Positions 53,864-62,535 are shown, numbered from the stretch's first letter. The stretch: DNA of 64,000 nucleotides from Cyclobacteriaceae bacterium (GCA_019638355.1 JAHBTY010000005.1:496001-560000); one strand, 5' to 3'. Notes: generated by a model from the letters alone, not told the origin. Numbers and translations: made by a program.

Positions 53864-54436
53864 CTACTCAATTACCAGGTCATACTTGTGGAGTAATCCG
53901 GGTAGCCCATTCATTGAAAATTTAGCCTTCCTCAGTTTGTTCAATTCGGGATCAATCGAAAAGTTAATTGCACTTCTGAAATCAGCACCATTCAAAATCG
54001 TGTTCTCAAAAAGTGCTCGTGTCAGGTCGCATTCGTCAAAACGGGCATTGGTAAGATCGGCCTCGCGAAACTCAACTTCGTGCAGTTTACAATTTTTAAA
54101 AGTTGTGCCTTTCAACTTCAGTTTATAGAAAGAAGAAAAATCCAACTGACAATTTTCGAAGGTGAAGGCGAGCAGTAAAGTCTGGCATTCATCAAAGCGC
54201 AAGCCTAACATTTTGCAGTTTTTGAAGTGCGCTGTTTTAAATGCAGCACCGCGCACCTTTGCCATACTGAAGTCGCACTCATTAAAAGTACACTCACTAA
54301 AAATTACCTGGTTTAAATCTACTTCAGCAAAGCGACATTGTTTAAAAACACATGTATCATACTCACCTTTCGTTAAAGGAATGTTTGCAAAGTCAACACC
54401 CTCAAATTCTTCGCCTTCGGTAAAATGCTTGTTCAT
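53864..54436 (-). CDS. Pentapeptide-repeat protein (Qnr-like fold)
   Basis: A 190-residue protein built almost wholly of pentapeptide repeats with Phe/Leu at the central position, for example CVFKQCRFAEVDLNQVIFSE, CTFNECDFSMAKVRGAAFKT and FREADLTNARFDECDLTRAL. It forms a right-handed quadrilateral beta-helix. The repeat block is followed by the C-terminal capping helix typical of this subfamily (DPELNKLRKAKFSMNGLPGL). Some relatives protect DNA gyrase from quinolones, but this housekeeping-type member cannot be assigned that role from sequence. No signal peptide. Confidence 0.9.
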   Translation of the reverse strand: MNKHFTEGEEFEGVDFANIPLTKGEYDTCVFKQCRFAEVDLNQVIFSECTFNECDFSMAKVRGAAFKTAHFKNCKMLGLRFDECQTLLLAFTFENCQLDFSSFYKLKLKGTTFKNCKLHEVEFREADLTNARFDECDLTRALFENTILNGADFRSAINFSIDPELNKLRKAKFSMNGLPGLLHKYDLVIE

Positions 54437-54504
54437 TACGCGATTTATAGCAGAAAGATATTACTGCTACATCAAAGATAACCTATTGTTACTTCCCCAC
54501 CCGA

Positions 54505-56946
54505 TTACTCATACTTCAGCGTTTCAGCCGGGCGGGTCCAGGCGGTTTTTAAAGCCTGGTAACTAATGGTAAGCAATGCAACTATCAGCGAAATTCCACC
54601 AGCCAATGCAAACACCTGCCACCCTACCTCAATGCGGTACTGAAAGTTTTGTAGCCAGTTAGTCATCAGGTACCAGGTAATCGGAACGGACAAAGCCAGC
54701 GAAACAAAAATCATCATCACATAATCGCGCGAAAGCAAAACCAATAGCGATTGTTCGGTAGCGCCCATAACTTTGCGGATTGAAATTTCTTTAGTCCTGT
54801 TTTGCATTGCCAACGAAGCCAACGCATACAACCCAAGGCTACCGATAATTACGGCAAGTAATGTTGCCAGGCTCACAATCTTACCCAGATTCTGATCGCT
54901 TTGGTATTGCGCGTTTAACGCCTGATCTACAAACGTAAAATCAAACTCTTCGGCACCGGTTAAGTTATCCCAAACCGTTTTTACCTGCTCTAAGGTAGCC
55001 TGCATGTTATCAGGCGCAAGTCGCACAAATAATTTTGGCATGGGGTTATTCTCGAAGTTAATATTTTCTGAGCCGGCCAGAATAATTGCCGGATTTTGCA
55101 CCAGCACCAACGGTGGTACCGAAGTATAGAGTGAAGTGTAGTTAAAGTCTTTCACAATGCCAATCACTTCATGATCGCCAAAGCCCTTGCCGGGAATACG
55201 TTTACCACTTACATCTGTCCACCCGTATTCTTTTGCAAACGCTTCGTTTACAATCACACCTTTGCGATCGGCCGGAGCATCGGTAAAGTTTCTACCGGCC
55301 ACCAACTCCATTTTCATTAACGGAATGTAATCATCATCCACCACGTTTACATTAAAGTTCCGATACGTGCCTTGATCATCTGTAAAACCTACTGCTGTCC
55401 AACTGCCATCACCAAAATCATGTGAAGATGCACACACCGCCAAGACACCGGGAATTTTACCAAGCTCGGTCTTGAATTGTTCGGCCATCTCAAAACCTTT
55501 ATTCACACGTTCACCCAACCTACCCACGCGCGGTACATTTAATTGAATAACCGCCAAGTGTTCTTTGTTGAAACCGAGGTTTTTGTTTTGCAGGAAATCC
55601 AATTGCTGCTGCATGATAAGCGTGCTTGAAACCAAAAAAATGGAAAGTACCAATTGCACACCCACCAATACCTGCCGCACCCGCTGTTTGGTACTACCCA
55701 TTTGCAAGCCTTTCAATACAGCAATGGGTTTGAATGCTGATAAAACAAATGCCGGATAACTACCCGCCATTAATCCAATGATGAGTAACAAACTTGCAAC
55801 CACTATCACCAAAAAACCATTCCATGAAAATATCAATTGCTTACCCGATAGCTGATTAAACAACGGCAAGCCTAACACCGATAATAAAATACCCACCACC
55901 AGGGCAATGGTGGTAATCAAAATAGCTTCACCAATAAACTGGGCCACTAATTGCCTGCGCTCTGCACCTACCACTTTCCGAATCCCTACTTCGCGGGCAC
56001 GCTTTAACGATCGGCCCACCGAAAGCGTAACAAAGTTGATGCAAGCCACAAGTAAAATCAGGATGGCAATTGCACCCAGAATGTAGGAATACTTCGCATC
56101 GCTTACCGGGGCATCGCCAACCGGATAGGACGTATCGAGGTGGATGGAAGTAAGCGGTTGTAAGCCCGGTGCATATTTGCTTTGTTTAAAATCTTCTTCG
56201 CCCAACAGCCTGCGAAATAAATCGGGGAACTTGCTTACTACTTCCGTTGCCGTACTACCTTCACGCAACAACACATAAGTGGACGGATGAATGTTGAACC
56301 AACCGGAGGTTAACTGCCGCTCCGAAAATATTTTCGTGTAGTTATGATCGGGAATAACCATGTTAAACCGAATACCGGAATTGGTAGGAATAGAAACTAC
56401 ACCGGTTACCGTGAACTCCTCAAAGTTTTCGCCTAATTGAATTGACAGCGATTGCCCCACCGGCTTGGCCGATCCGAAATATTTGTCGGCCATGTTTTGT
56501 GTAATGACAATGTTATGCTGGTCTTGTAACACAACTTCGCGTTCGCCTTGAACCAAATCGAAATCAAATACCGAAAACAATGCCCGATCGGCCAGCATTA
56601 CACCTTCGCTGAATTGCTTCTCGCCTACCTTCACCATGGTATTGATTGCTACAAATCGCACAAAGCTTTCTACTTCGGGTAGGTTGTCTTTCAAAGCCGG
56701 ACCCATCGGCATGGGTGTAGTAGTATTGAAGAACTGTTGGTTCTCGCCCCAGTCTTCTTTTACAAACACGCGGTAAATGCGATTAGCCTTGGTGTGAAAT
56801 GCATCGAAGGTTAACTCATCTTTTACAAAAAGGGCAATGAGCACACAGCAGGCAATGCCGAGACTAAGACCCAACACATTGATAGAAGAATGAATTTTGC
56901 TGCGCCATAAGGCACGAAAAGCAATTTTGAGGTAATTCTGAAACAT
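54505..56946 (-). CDS. MacB/FtsX-type ABC transporter permease
   Basis: An 813-residue inner-membrane protein of the Bacteroidota long-form MacB_PCD/FtsX family. TM1 (INVLGLSLGIACCVLIALFV) and a large periplasmic MacB_PCD domain come first. The first FtsX domain has RAREVGIRKVVGAERRQLVA, then a second periplasmic domain and a second FtsX domain with TKEISIRKVMGATEQSLLVL. The EVGIRK/EISIRK coupling loops meet the ATPase. No ATP-binding partner is adjacent, so it must use one encoded elsewhere. The start is the ATG at 56944-56946 (MFQNYLKIAFRAL); a GTG two codons earlier is possible. Substrate unknown. Confidence 0.92.
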   Translation of the reverse strand: MFQNYLKIAFRALWRSKIHSSINVLGLSLGIACCVLIALFVKDELTFDAFHTKANRIYRVFVKEDWGENQQFFNTTTPMPMGPALKDNLPEVESFVRFVAINTMVKVGEKQFSEGVMLADRALFSVFDFDLVQGEREVVLQDQHNIVITQNMADKYFGSAKPVGQSLSIQLGENFEEFTVTGVVSIPTNSGIRFNMVIPDHNYTKIFSERQLTSGWFNIHPSTYVLLREGSTATEVVSKFPDLFRRLLGEEDFKQSKYAPGLQPLTSIHLDTSYPVGDAPVSDAKYSYILGAIAILILLVACINFVTLSVGRSLKRAREVGIRKVVGAERRQLVAQFIGEAILITTIALVVGILLSVLGLPLFNQLSGKQLIFSWNGFLVIVVASLLLIIGLMAGSYPAFVLSAFKPIAVLKGLQMGSTKQRVRQVLVGVQLVLSIFLVSSTLIMQQQLDFLQNKNLGFNKEHLAVIQLNVPRVGRLGERVNKGFEMAEQFKTELGKIPGVLAVCASSHDFGDGSWTAVGFTDDQGTYRNFNVNVVDDDYIPLMKMELVAGRNFTDAPADRKGVIVNEAFAKEYGWTDVSGKRIPGKGFGDHEVIGIVKDFNYTSLYTSVPPLVLVQNPAIILAGSENINFENNPMPKLFVRLAPDNMQATLEQVKTVWDNLTGAEEFDFTFVDQALNAQYQSDQNLGKIVSLATLLAVIIGSLGLYALASLAMQNRTKEISIRKVMGATEQSLLVLLSRDYVMMIFVSLALSVPITWYLMTNWLQNFQYRIEVGWQVFALAGGISLIVALLTISYQALKTAWTRPAETLKYE

Positions 56947-57192
56947 AAGCACCTGGTTGATGATGTGAAAGTGAACAAACAGGCTTAGTTAACCAACCCG
57001 CTTTGCACTAACCGGAGCTAGGATGCTGTGAAGTGTAGAAAAGTTGTAGTGGTTTGGTGGAAGTTTTTAGTTGTGGATTGGATTTTAAAAAATCCAGTTA
57101 TCTAAGGTTCGACATTATAGATGTCGAACAGCAAGGGTCATCAGAAATAAAATTATCAGTGCTATTTTAATCTTCATAATCCAAGGGCATTA
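56947..57192. other. Upstream region of the permease gene
   Basis: About 245 bases without a gene. It contains GGATTTT/AAAATCC (57080-57095, 2-base spacer) and GTTCGACAT/ATGTCGAAC (57107-57129, 5-base spacer). Both are perfect inverted repeats and could be operator sites for the minus-strand permease gene. No consensus promoter is convincing. Confidence 0.45.
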
Positions 57193-57328
57193 CCCACAAC
57201 GTTTCGGGGCTTTGCGTTCGGGCGGGATTTCGAAGCACAAAAGTTGATATTATTACTAATGTTCAATTGAAAAACTGCCGTTGAATTTTGCACTTCAGCC
57301 CGCCTGACGCAAAACCCTTGTTGGCAGT
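57193..57328. repeat. Long imperfect inverted-repeat element, left boundary of the island (attC-like)
   Basis: Outer CAACGTTT and TTGTTGGCAGT enclose the arms GGGCTTTGCGTTCGGGCGGG (57207-57226) and CCCGCCTGACGCAAAACCC (57299-57317), imperfectly inverted. Between them lies GGCGGGATTTCGAAGC plus an AT-rich loop with aattgaaaaactg. The element ends 11 bases from the DUF1801 stop codon. It shares architecture and interior words with the element at 62399-62531, but the arm sequences differ. This variable-arm, fixed-end layout resembles integron attC sites, although GTTRRRY/RYYYAAC are not matched exactly. Confidence 0.65.
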
Positions 57329-57339
57329 AGTTGTTCTTT

Positions 57340-57577
57340 TCATCTTTCGATTAGGTCAAGCCATTCTTTAATTGTCAATTTTAGTTTTTCTTCCTTTGCT
57401 TTTATGTCTGCAAGGTCATTGAAATTAATAATCCGTCTACCGTCAGTATAATTACCTTCTAAAATTTGTGTGTTATTTTTGATTGACATTCCTGTCGGTA
57501 AAACACACATTATTTTGTCCTTGCGTAAGTTCATTACAAGAATATCTCGTTTATATTCTTTGGGGTCAAAATCTTTC
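57340..57577 (-). pseudogene. DUF1801 protein, 3' part split off by an IS insertion
   Basis: The C-terminal 78 codons of a DUF1801 protein: KDFDPKEYKRDILVMNLRKD, then KIMCVLPTGMSIKNNTQILE, GNYTDGRRIINFNDLADIKA and KLTIKEWLDLIER. The frame continues at its upstream end into IS sequence, producing an artificial chimera. The 5' part is at 60265-60437. Deleting the IS and one TTTC target copy restores ...YFSGKMKDFDPKEY..., typical of the family. DUF1801 proteins resemble the YdhG fold and have no firmly known function. Confidence 0.85.
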
Positions 57578-57778
57578 GGTAAATGGCTGAGAATTTTGAC
57601 AGGTTGTAAATATAGATTACTGATTTGAATTTTGCATTGTTGAACTGAAACGGAAACAGGCTCTGCTGAGGAGCAACCTGTCAGGGTTAGGTTCAACCGA
57701 CTGGAATGGTCAAGCCCTGCCTTTTGTGCGGGGCTTTTCTTTTGGATCATTCCAAGAGTCTTATGCCTTAAAAAAACC

Positions 57779-58343
57779 TTACGCTGCATAAGCCATCGGG
57801 GTCTGATAGTTGAGCGATTGATGTGGCCTTTTGTGATTGTAGTCATCTACCCGCCTTTCCGTCTACGTCATTTGCGCTTGTTCCAATGGTGTGAAACAAG
57901 TGGCATCCAGCGCATCCTTCGCGATACGTTTGTTGAAGCGTTTCATTGATGGCATTCTGTTGCGGCTTACCTTTCTGTGGCGACCATTCTATGTGGTTTA
58001 TCCTTCATCACAATTGAAATCGTTTGGGTGGAACTCAGGACCGTTGTCGGTACGGATTTTAAGCGGTTTGCGTTCAATTGCTCGCTCCAATATTTCTATT
58101 ACCCTTCGAGCTGGTAGGTTGAAATCCACTTCAATGCCTTTGCACTGCCGATTGAAATGATCGACAATGTTAAGTACTCGGATTCTTCGGCCATTATCCA
58201 AGGCATCACTCATGAAGTCCATCGCCCATTCCTGGTTGGCTCTTAACGGAATAGAGATAGGATTGGCAGGGTTGTCCTTGATACGCCTACATAATCTTTT
58301 ACTCAACGAGAATCCTTCGTTCTCATACACTCTTCTGATTTTA
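57779..58343 (-). pseudogene. Transposase orfB of copy A, C-terminal piece with indels
   Basis: This piece corresponds to the C-terminal 190 residues of the intact OrfB at the window end. About 58080-58343 is clean (VYENEGFSLSKRLCRRIKDN and AMDFMSDALDNGRRIRVLNI are readable). Between about 57845 and 58080 the frame is broken several times by single-base gains and losses, for example cgtttcattgatgg against cgttcgatgatgg. The rest of the gene lies beyond copy B at 59694-59930. Confidence 0.8.
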
Positions 58344-58347
58344 CTAT

Positions 58348-59689
58348 GGTAAATGGCTGAGAATTTTGACAGGTTGTAAATATAGATTACTGATTTGAAT
58401 TTTGCATTGTTGAACTGAAACGGAAACAGGCTCTGCTGAGGAGCAACCTGTCAGGGTTAGGTTCAACCGACTGGAATGGTCAAGCCCTGCCTTTTGTGCG
58501 GGGCTTTTCTTTTGGATCATTCCAAGAGTCTTATGCCTTAAAAAAACCTTACGCTGCATAAGCCATCGGGGTCTGATAGTTGAGCGATTGATGTGGCCTT
58601 TTGTGATTGTAGTCATCTACCCACCTTTCCGTCACTGTCATTCCTTGTTCAATGGTGTGAAACAAATTGGCATCAGCACATCTTCGCGATACGTTTTGTT
58701 GAAGCGTTCGATGATGGCATTCTGTTGCGGCTTACCTTTCTGTATGCGGCTCCATTCTGTGTGGTTCTTTTTTGCACATCCTTCATCCACAATTGAAATC
58801 GTTTGGAGCGGAACTCAGGACCGTTGTCGGTACCCAGATTTTAAGCAGTTTACCATAGCGTTCAATTGCTCGCTCAATATGTTTCCTAAAGTACCTTCGA
58901 GCTGTTAGGTTAAATCCACGCTAATGCCTTTGCACTGCCGATTGAAATGATCGACAATGTTAAGTACTCGGATTCTTCGGCCATTATCAAGACACATCTC
59001 ATGGTCATCGCCCATTCCTGGTTGGCTCTTAACGGAATAGATAGGATTGGCAGGGTTGTCCTTGATACCATACCATAATCTTTTACTCAACGAGAATCCT
59101 TCGTTCTCATACACTCTTCAGATTTACTATCACCCGGTTGGATGTTTTTCTGTACGAGCTTAATCACTTTCATTCTTCGCTTTGCGGCTACTGTAACCAG
59201 CTTCTTCAATCGCTTTTTTACTATAATATCTTTGGCTGGCATTCGCTTTTGATAATAGCTGTTCGTTCGCGAGAACACCCCACCAACACGCGCCTGAGGC
59301 GCTGGCTCATCTGGTAGTGTTCTCCGAATACTTTCAAGCCGTGTTCTTTCTGATCGGGCGTTAACTTTTGATAAATCCCTTAATGGCATCGAATCTTTCC
59401 AGACTCTGGTTTGCTGCTACAATTTTCTGGCCGTTCTCGTATTCCAGTTCCTTAAGCCGCTTGTCATCACTACATGCCTGCATATTTACTACGCCAATTG
59501 TAAAACGTAGCTTCGCTTATGCCATGTTTGCGGCATACTTCTGAAACCTTTTGATCCTGTTGTGACTGTTCGTTGAGTATCCCAATAATCTGGGCCTCGG
59601 TAAAACGCATCTTTTTCATTTGACTGTTTGGTTAGGTTAAAATTAAAAAACTCTACTTTTAACCTGTTCAAAAAAATCAGCCTAGTACC
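58348..59689 (-). mobile_element. IS3-family element, copy B (inner, nested in copy A)
   Basis: A 1342-bp copy with both ends present (GGTAAATGGCTGAG at 58348 and GCCTAGTACC ending at 59689), in the same orientation as copy A. The outermost 150-250 bases match the other copies perfectly. The middle carries many scattered 1-4 base indels, so no transposase frame survives. This pattern is more like consensus error in a nested repeat than age. Confidence 0.88.
58549..59619 (-). pseudogene. Transposase orfAB of copy B, frameshifted throughout
   Basis: orfA starts correctly (KKMRFTEAQIIGILNEQSQQ and SEVCRKHGISEATFYNWR are readable at 59480-59619). It loses frame at about 59475 through losses in the leucine-zipper region and regains short stretches of orfB. 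Examples against the intact copy are an inserted ccc in the TDNGPEF region and missing bases around 58990-59020. The stop codon at 58549-58551 is conserved. Confidence 0.8.
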
Positions 59690-59693
59690 CTAT

Positions 59694-59930
59694 CACCCAG
59701 TTCTGGATGTTTTTTCTGTACGAGCTTAATCACTTTCATTCTTCCTTTACGGCTACTGCCAATAACTTCTTCAATCGCTTTTTTTACTACGGCATCTTTG
59801 GCTGGCATTCGCTTTTGATAATACTTCTTCGTTCGCGAACACCCCACCAGCTTACACGCCTGAGCATGGCTCATCTGGTAGTGTTCTCCCAGATACTCCA
59901 AGCCGTGTTCTTTCTGATCAGGCGTTAAAA
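59694..59930 (-). pseudogene. Transposase orfB of copy A, N-terminal piece
   Basis: Codes for the first part of OrfB after the frameshift site (EYLGEHYQMSHAQACKLVGC, RTKKYYQKRMPAKDAVVKKA, KLVQKKHPELGD). It is identical in protein to copy C up to the point where copy B is inserted, after GD. Downstream sequence resumes at 58343. Confidence 0.8.
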
Positions 59931-60194
59931 CTTTTTTGTAAGTAAATCCTTAATGGCATCGATCTCCAGACTCTGGTTTGCTACAATTTTCTTTAGCCTT
60001 GCGTTCTCGTATTCCAGTTCCTTAAGCCGCTTAAGCTCATCTACTTTCATGCCTGCATATTTACTACGCCAATTGTAAAACGTAGCTTCGCTTATGCCAT
60101 GTTTGCGGCATACTTCTGAAACCTTTTGATCCTGTTGTGACTGTTCGTTGAGTATCCCAATAATCTGGGCCTCGGTAAAACGCATCTTTTTCAT
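59925..60194 (-). CDS. IS3-family transposase OrfA (copy A)
   Basis: An 89-residue HTH_Tnp_1 protein. KKMRFTEAQIIGILNEQSQQ and VSEVCRKHGISEATFYNWRS form the DNA-binding helix-turn-helix, and the C-terminal leucine-zipper helix reads LKRLKELEYENARLKKIVAN. Its protein sequence is identical to OrfA of copy C, so the copies separated recently. It ends at the slippery AAAAAAG site. The matching orfB is interrupted, so the copy cannot transpose by itself. Confidence 0.93.
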   Translation of the reverse strand: MKKMRFTEAQIIGILNEQSQQDQKVSEVCRKHGISEATFYNWRSKYAGMKVDELKRLKELEYENARLKKIVANQSLEIDAIKDLLTKKF

Positions 60195-60264
60195 TTGACT
60201 GTTTGGTTAGGTTAAAATTAAAAAACTCTACTTTTAACCTGTTCAAAAAAATCAGCCTAGTACC

Positions 60265-60437
60265 TTTCATTTTACCCGAAAAATAAAAAGCTGGGGAATT
60301 CCATTTTATGTGTTCAGCTATATCTTTGTCTATGGATAAAATGACTTTTCGTAAGTATTCAATTGGAGTCTGAATAGTTTCAGGAAGTCTTTTTATATGT
60401 TGTGTTACTTGTTCACTGTCAGATTTTTTTTTGCCAT
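60265..60437 (-). pseudogene. DUF1801 protein, 5' part split off by an IS insertion
   Basis: Reading from the ATG at 60435-60437, the gene begins GGC AAAAAAAAA (nine A). With nine A the frame closes after a few codons. With ten it reads MAKKKSDSEQVTQHIKRLPE, TIQTPIEYLRKVILSIDKDI, AEHIKWNSPAFYFSGKMK and continues correctly into the 3' part at 57577. There is thus both an IS insertion and a one-base poly-A shift, the latter either mutation or homopolymer error. The start lies seven bases after the cupin stop, suggesting an original cupin-DUF1801 transcript. Confidence 0.75.
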
Positions 60438-60444
60438 ACTCTCT

Positions 60445-60852
60445 TTAATTATTGTCTTTAAACCATTGAACTATTGAAGGCATATTTCTCTCAAAACCTC
60501 CCGGAATAAAAAAGTTGAGAAGTCCAGATTTTTCATCCGTCCTGTTAGCAAAGTCGTGGATGGTCTTTGCAGGTATTCGTAAAAATGTTCCTTTATTAAC
60601 ATCAACCCATTTGTCGCCAACAAGTATAGATGTCGTTCCTTCTATGCCGTAAAAGACTTCATCATTGTCTTCGTGTGAATGAGCTCCTGGTCCGTCCGAA
60701 TTCGGTTCTAACCACCATTCTGAAACCGAATACTTTTCGTTGGTCTCGTTTTCGTCCGCCTTAAAAACAGCAGTCATTGTCCCACAGTTGTAAACTCTTC
60801 CTTCTCCTGATTGCAGGATAAGAGCTTCCGTATGATTGTTCTTATGTTTCAT
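60445..60852 (-). CDS. Cupin-domain protein
   Basis: A 135-residue single-domain cupin. The first motif reads PNSDGPGAHSHEDNDEVFYGIEGT (here split: GPGAHSHEDNDE then VFYGIEGT) with the two His and a Glu for metal. The second reads LRIPAKTIHDFANRTDEKSG with the last His. GSILVG-type strands complete the barrel. Reaction unknown; small cupins of this sort are common in accessory regions. On the minus strand it follows a terminator hairpin and precedes the broken DUF1801 gene. Confidence 0.87.
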   Translation of the reverse strand: MKHKNNHTEALILQSGEGRVYNCGTMTAVFKADENETNEKYSVSEWWLEPNSDGPGAHSHEDNDEVFYGIEGTTSILVGDKWVDVNKGTFLRIPAKTIHDFANRTDEKSGLLNFFIPGGFERNMPSIVQWFKDNN

Positions 60853-60889
60853 AAGTTGAATTGTGAAATTATATTAAAGTAAAATTAAC

Positions 60890-60929
60890 AAAAACGTCAA
60901 GTAAAACATAAAGTCCACTTGACGTTTTT
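60890..60929 (-). terminator. Perfect 13-bp inverted repeat with T-run, terminator
   Basis: AAAAACGTCAAGT (60890-60902) and ACTTGACGTTTTT (60917-60929) pair perfectly with a 14-base loop. Both ends carry A/T runs, so it can end transcription in either direction. It lies 20 bases past the VOC lipoprotein stop and separates it from the cupin gene. Confidence 0.8.
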
Positions 60930-60948
60930 GCCATTCGTTTTATGTATT

Positions 60949-61452
60949 TTAATTCGGTGAATGAAGTCCAATTTTATTTCCCTCTGTATCTATAAAGATT
61001 GCGAAGTAGCCACTTTCATCAGCATGTTGTGTTTTTGGGACAACAATTTTACCGCCATTAGCCTCTACCTTATCAAGAATTACTTGAAGGTTTTTTCCTC
61101 CATTCAAATAAATAGTCACACCATCGGCAGAGGGTTTGTAACCTTCAGCTTTAGTAATGACTGCTGTAACAGCTTGATTTTCGTAAGGGAAAATCCCCAT
61201 TTGCATTTCAGGCATTTCCATTAATTCAATTTTAATATCTAAAATTGCTTGGTAAAAATTTACCGCTCTTGAAATGTCGGTTGCAGGAATTTCAAACAAG
61301 GAAATATAACTATTCATTTTTTTATCATTTAAATTGGTTAATGTATCATTAATTGTGGTTTCTGAGTTTTTAGTTTTGGAATTCATCTCTTTGCAGGAAG
61401 CGAGACAAACTCCAAGTAATGCTATTGCTATGCTAATTCTTTTTAGTGCCAT
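60949..61452 (-). CDS. VOC-domain lipoprotein
   Basis: A 167-residue protein with lipobox LASC (Cys20) and a Lys/Asn/Thr-rich tether, followed by one VOC module from about residue 45: YISLFEIPATDISRAVNFYQ, AILDIKIELMEMPEMQMGIF and the closing DESGYFAIFIDTEGNKIGLH. VOC proteins include glyoxalases and drug-binding resistance proteins, mostly cytosolic; an envelope-anchored version is unusual. Substrate unknown. It lies 66 bases downstream of the AraC-type regulator on the same strand. Confidence 0.82.
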   Translation of the reverse strand: MALKRISIAIALLGVCLASCKEMNSKTKNSETTINDTLTNLNDKKMNSYISLFEIPATDISRAVNFYQAILDIKIELMEMPEMQMGIFPYENQAVTAVITKAEGYKPSADGVTIYLNGGKNLQVILDKVEANGGKIVVPKTQHADESGYFAIFIDTEGNKIGLHSPN

Positions 61453-61518
61453 ATTTTATTTTTGGCAAAAAAACTCCGCCTCCTAATGATAGAATAGTAA
61501 AAATGCGACAATGAAAGT

Positions 61519-62334
61519 TTATTTGTAGAAAAGTGTTGAGAGCGTCATTTCTTCATTCTTCATAAATTCTTTGGGAGTTACTCCAATCAGTTCCTTGAAA
61601 TCCTTGATGAAGTGATTTTGGTCAAAATATTCATTCTCATACGCAAGTTCCGTTAATGTTTCATTTTTTTGATTGAGTAGCATTTGTAAGGTTGCTTGTA
61701 AACGAATGACCTTGCATAGTTGTTTCGGGCTAATTCCAATTTGCTTCTTAAAGTGTCTCTCTAGTTGTCTTCGCTTAGAAAGTTTGTCGTCTAAGATGTT
61801 GGATATATTCTTGGTGCCATTCGTTTTAAGTATAGCATCTACAGTTGATTTTACTATGTTGCTTATTGTTGAATGCTGATTTAATATTTCTAAAAGAAAT
61901 ATTTCTATTATTTCAATTCTCTTTGCTGTCGTTGTCGCATTCCTAATTTGTTGTTCTAATGCGGTTGCTTCCGTTTTACCAAAAAGCTCTGCAACCGGAA
62001 TTTCCTTGTTAACAATCGTTTCTAATGGGGTATTAATAAAGTTCGCAAAACCGTGTGGATAAAAACAAATCGCAAAAGTGTCAACATTGCCAATTGGTAA
62101 AATATCATAAGGTTTTGTTCTTTGACCCATTACCATTGCATCTGGATTTATGATGTATTCATATTCAGAGATAAACCTTTTTATTTTATCCCCGAAATTG
62201 AAAGTCATTTCAATACAACCGTCAGGAATAATCTTTTGCTTTTGATTTGCTGTGTCAAAAGGCACTTTTAGTGTCCAGTAATACTTTACTATTGTTTCTA
62301 AATCCTTTTGTGGTTTAAATGTCTTATATTCCAT
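61519..62334 (-). CDS. AraC-family transcriptional regulator
   Basis: A 271-residue regulator. The N-terminal 150 residues (YYWTLKVPFDTANQKQKIIP, DGCIEMTFNFGDKIKRFI) match the DUF6597-type sensor domain common in this branch. The C-terminal 100 residues carry two AraC helix-turn-helix motifs (LSKRRQLERHFKKQIGISPK and LTELAYENEYFDQNHFIKDF) closing with ELIGVTPKEFM. It probably controls the VOC gene downstream or itself. Codon use is visibly AT-richer than the core genes, consistent with transfer. Confidence 0.88.
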   Translation of the reverse strand: MEYKTFKPQKDLETIVKYYWTLKVPFDTANQKQKIIPDGCIEMTFNFGDKIKRFISEYEYIINPDAMVMGQRTKPYDILPIGNVDTFAICFYPHGFANFINTPLETIVNKEIPVAELFGKTEATALEQQIRNATTTAKRIEIIEIFLLEILNQHSTISNIVKSTVDAILKTNGTKNISNILDDKLSKRRQLERHFKKQIGISPKQLCKVIRLQATLQMLLNQKNETLTELAYENEYFDQNHFIKDFKELIGVTPKEFMKNEEMTLSTLFYK

Positions 62335-62398
62335 TTATTTAATCATAAAATTTAGTGTTTGTATAAAGAATTGTTAATAGGGTATGTCTTTACAATTA

Positions 62399-62531
62399 CT
62401 GCCAACGTTTGGCTATAACCAGTGGCGGGAGTTCGAAGCGCTTCATTGTCCCACGTGACCAAACGTAATTTGAAAACTAAACTGCAAATTTAAACCAAAC
62501 CCCGCCATTGGTTATAGCTTTTGTTAGCGGG
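62399..62531. repeat. Long imperfect inverted-repeat element, right boundary of the island (attC-like)
   Basis: CTGCCAACGTTT and TTTTGTTAGCGG enclose the arms GGCTATAACCAGTGGCGGG (62411-62429) and CCCGCCATTGGTTATAGC (62501-62518), inverted with one mismatch. The interior has GGCGGGAGTTCGAAGC and aatttgaaaactaaactgc, cognate to the interior of the element at 57193-57328. It lies five bases past the stop of the YwqK-like fragment, as the other lies just past the DUF1801 stop. Confidence 0.7.
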
Positions 62532-62535
62532 CGTT

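Larger units (their letters stand above)
58344..59693. repeat. CTAT target-site duplication flanking copy B
   Basis: CTAT at 58344-58347 and again at 59690-59693 flanks copy B. The intact orfB in copy C reads gattttactatcaccc (reverse strand) with a single CTAT here, so the duplication was made when copy B inserted into copy A. Confidence 0.85.
57578..60264 (-). mobile_element. IS3-family element, copy A (outer, interrupted by copy B)
   Basis: The right end is GGTAAATGGCTGAG (57578 onward) and the left end AATCAGCCTAGTACC (up to 60264). The terminal repeats align imperfectly over about 38 bases, starting GGTA and sharing GGCTGA and AGGTT. A direct TTTC flanks both sides (57574-57577 and 60265-60268), a 4-bp target duplication inside the DUF1801 gene. 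Removing copy B and its CTAT duplication leaves about 1341 bp. orfA is intact; the orfB part at 57779-58343 contains several small indels relative to copy C. Confidence 0.9.

Noticed and set aside
57340-57846. Apparent 168-residue protein joining IS tail sequence to DUF1801
   Set aside because: It is a chimera created by the IS insertion: about 90 residues come from the IS non-coding tail, whose copy at 58344-58616 gives the same false start.
57193-62531. Formal call of integron attC sites
   Set aside because: The ends (GTTGGCA, GTTAGCG) do not match GTTRRRY exactly and no integrase is present, so they are listed as attC-like repeats only.
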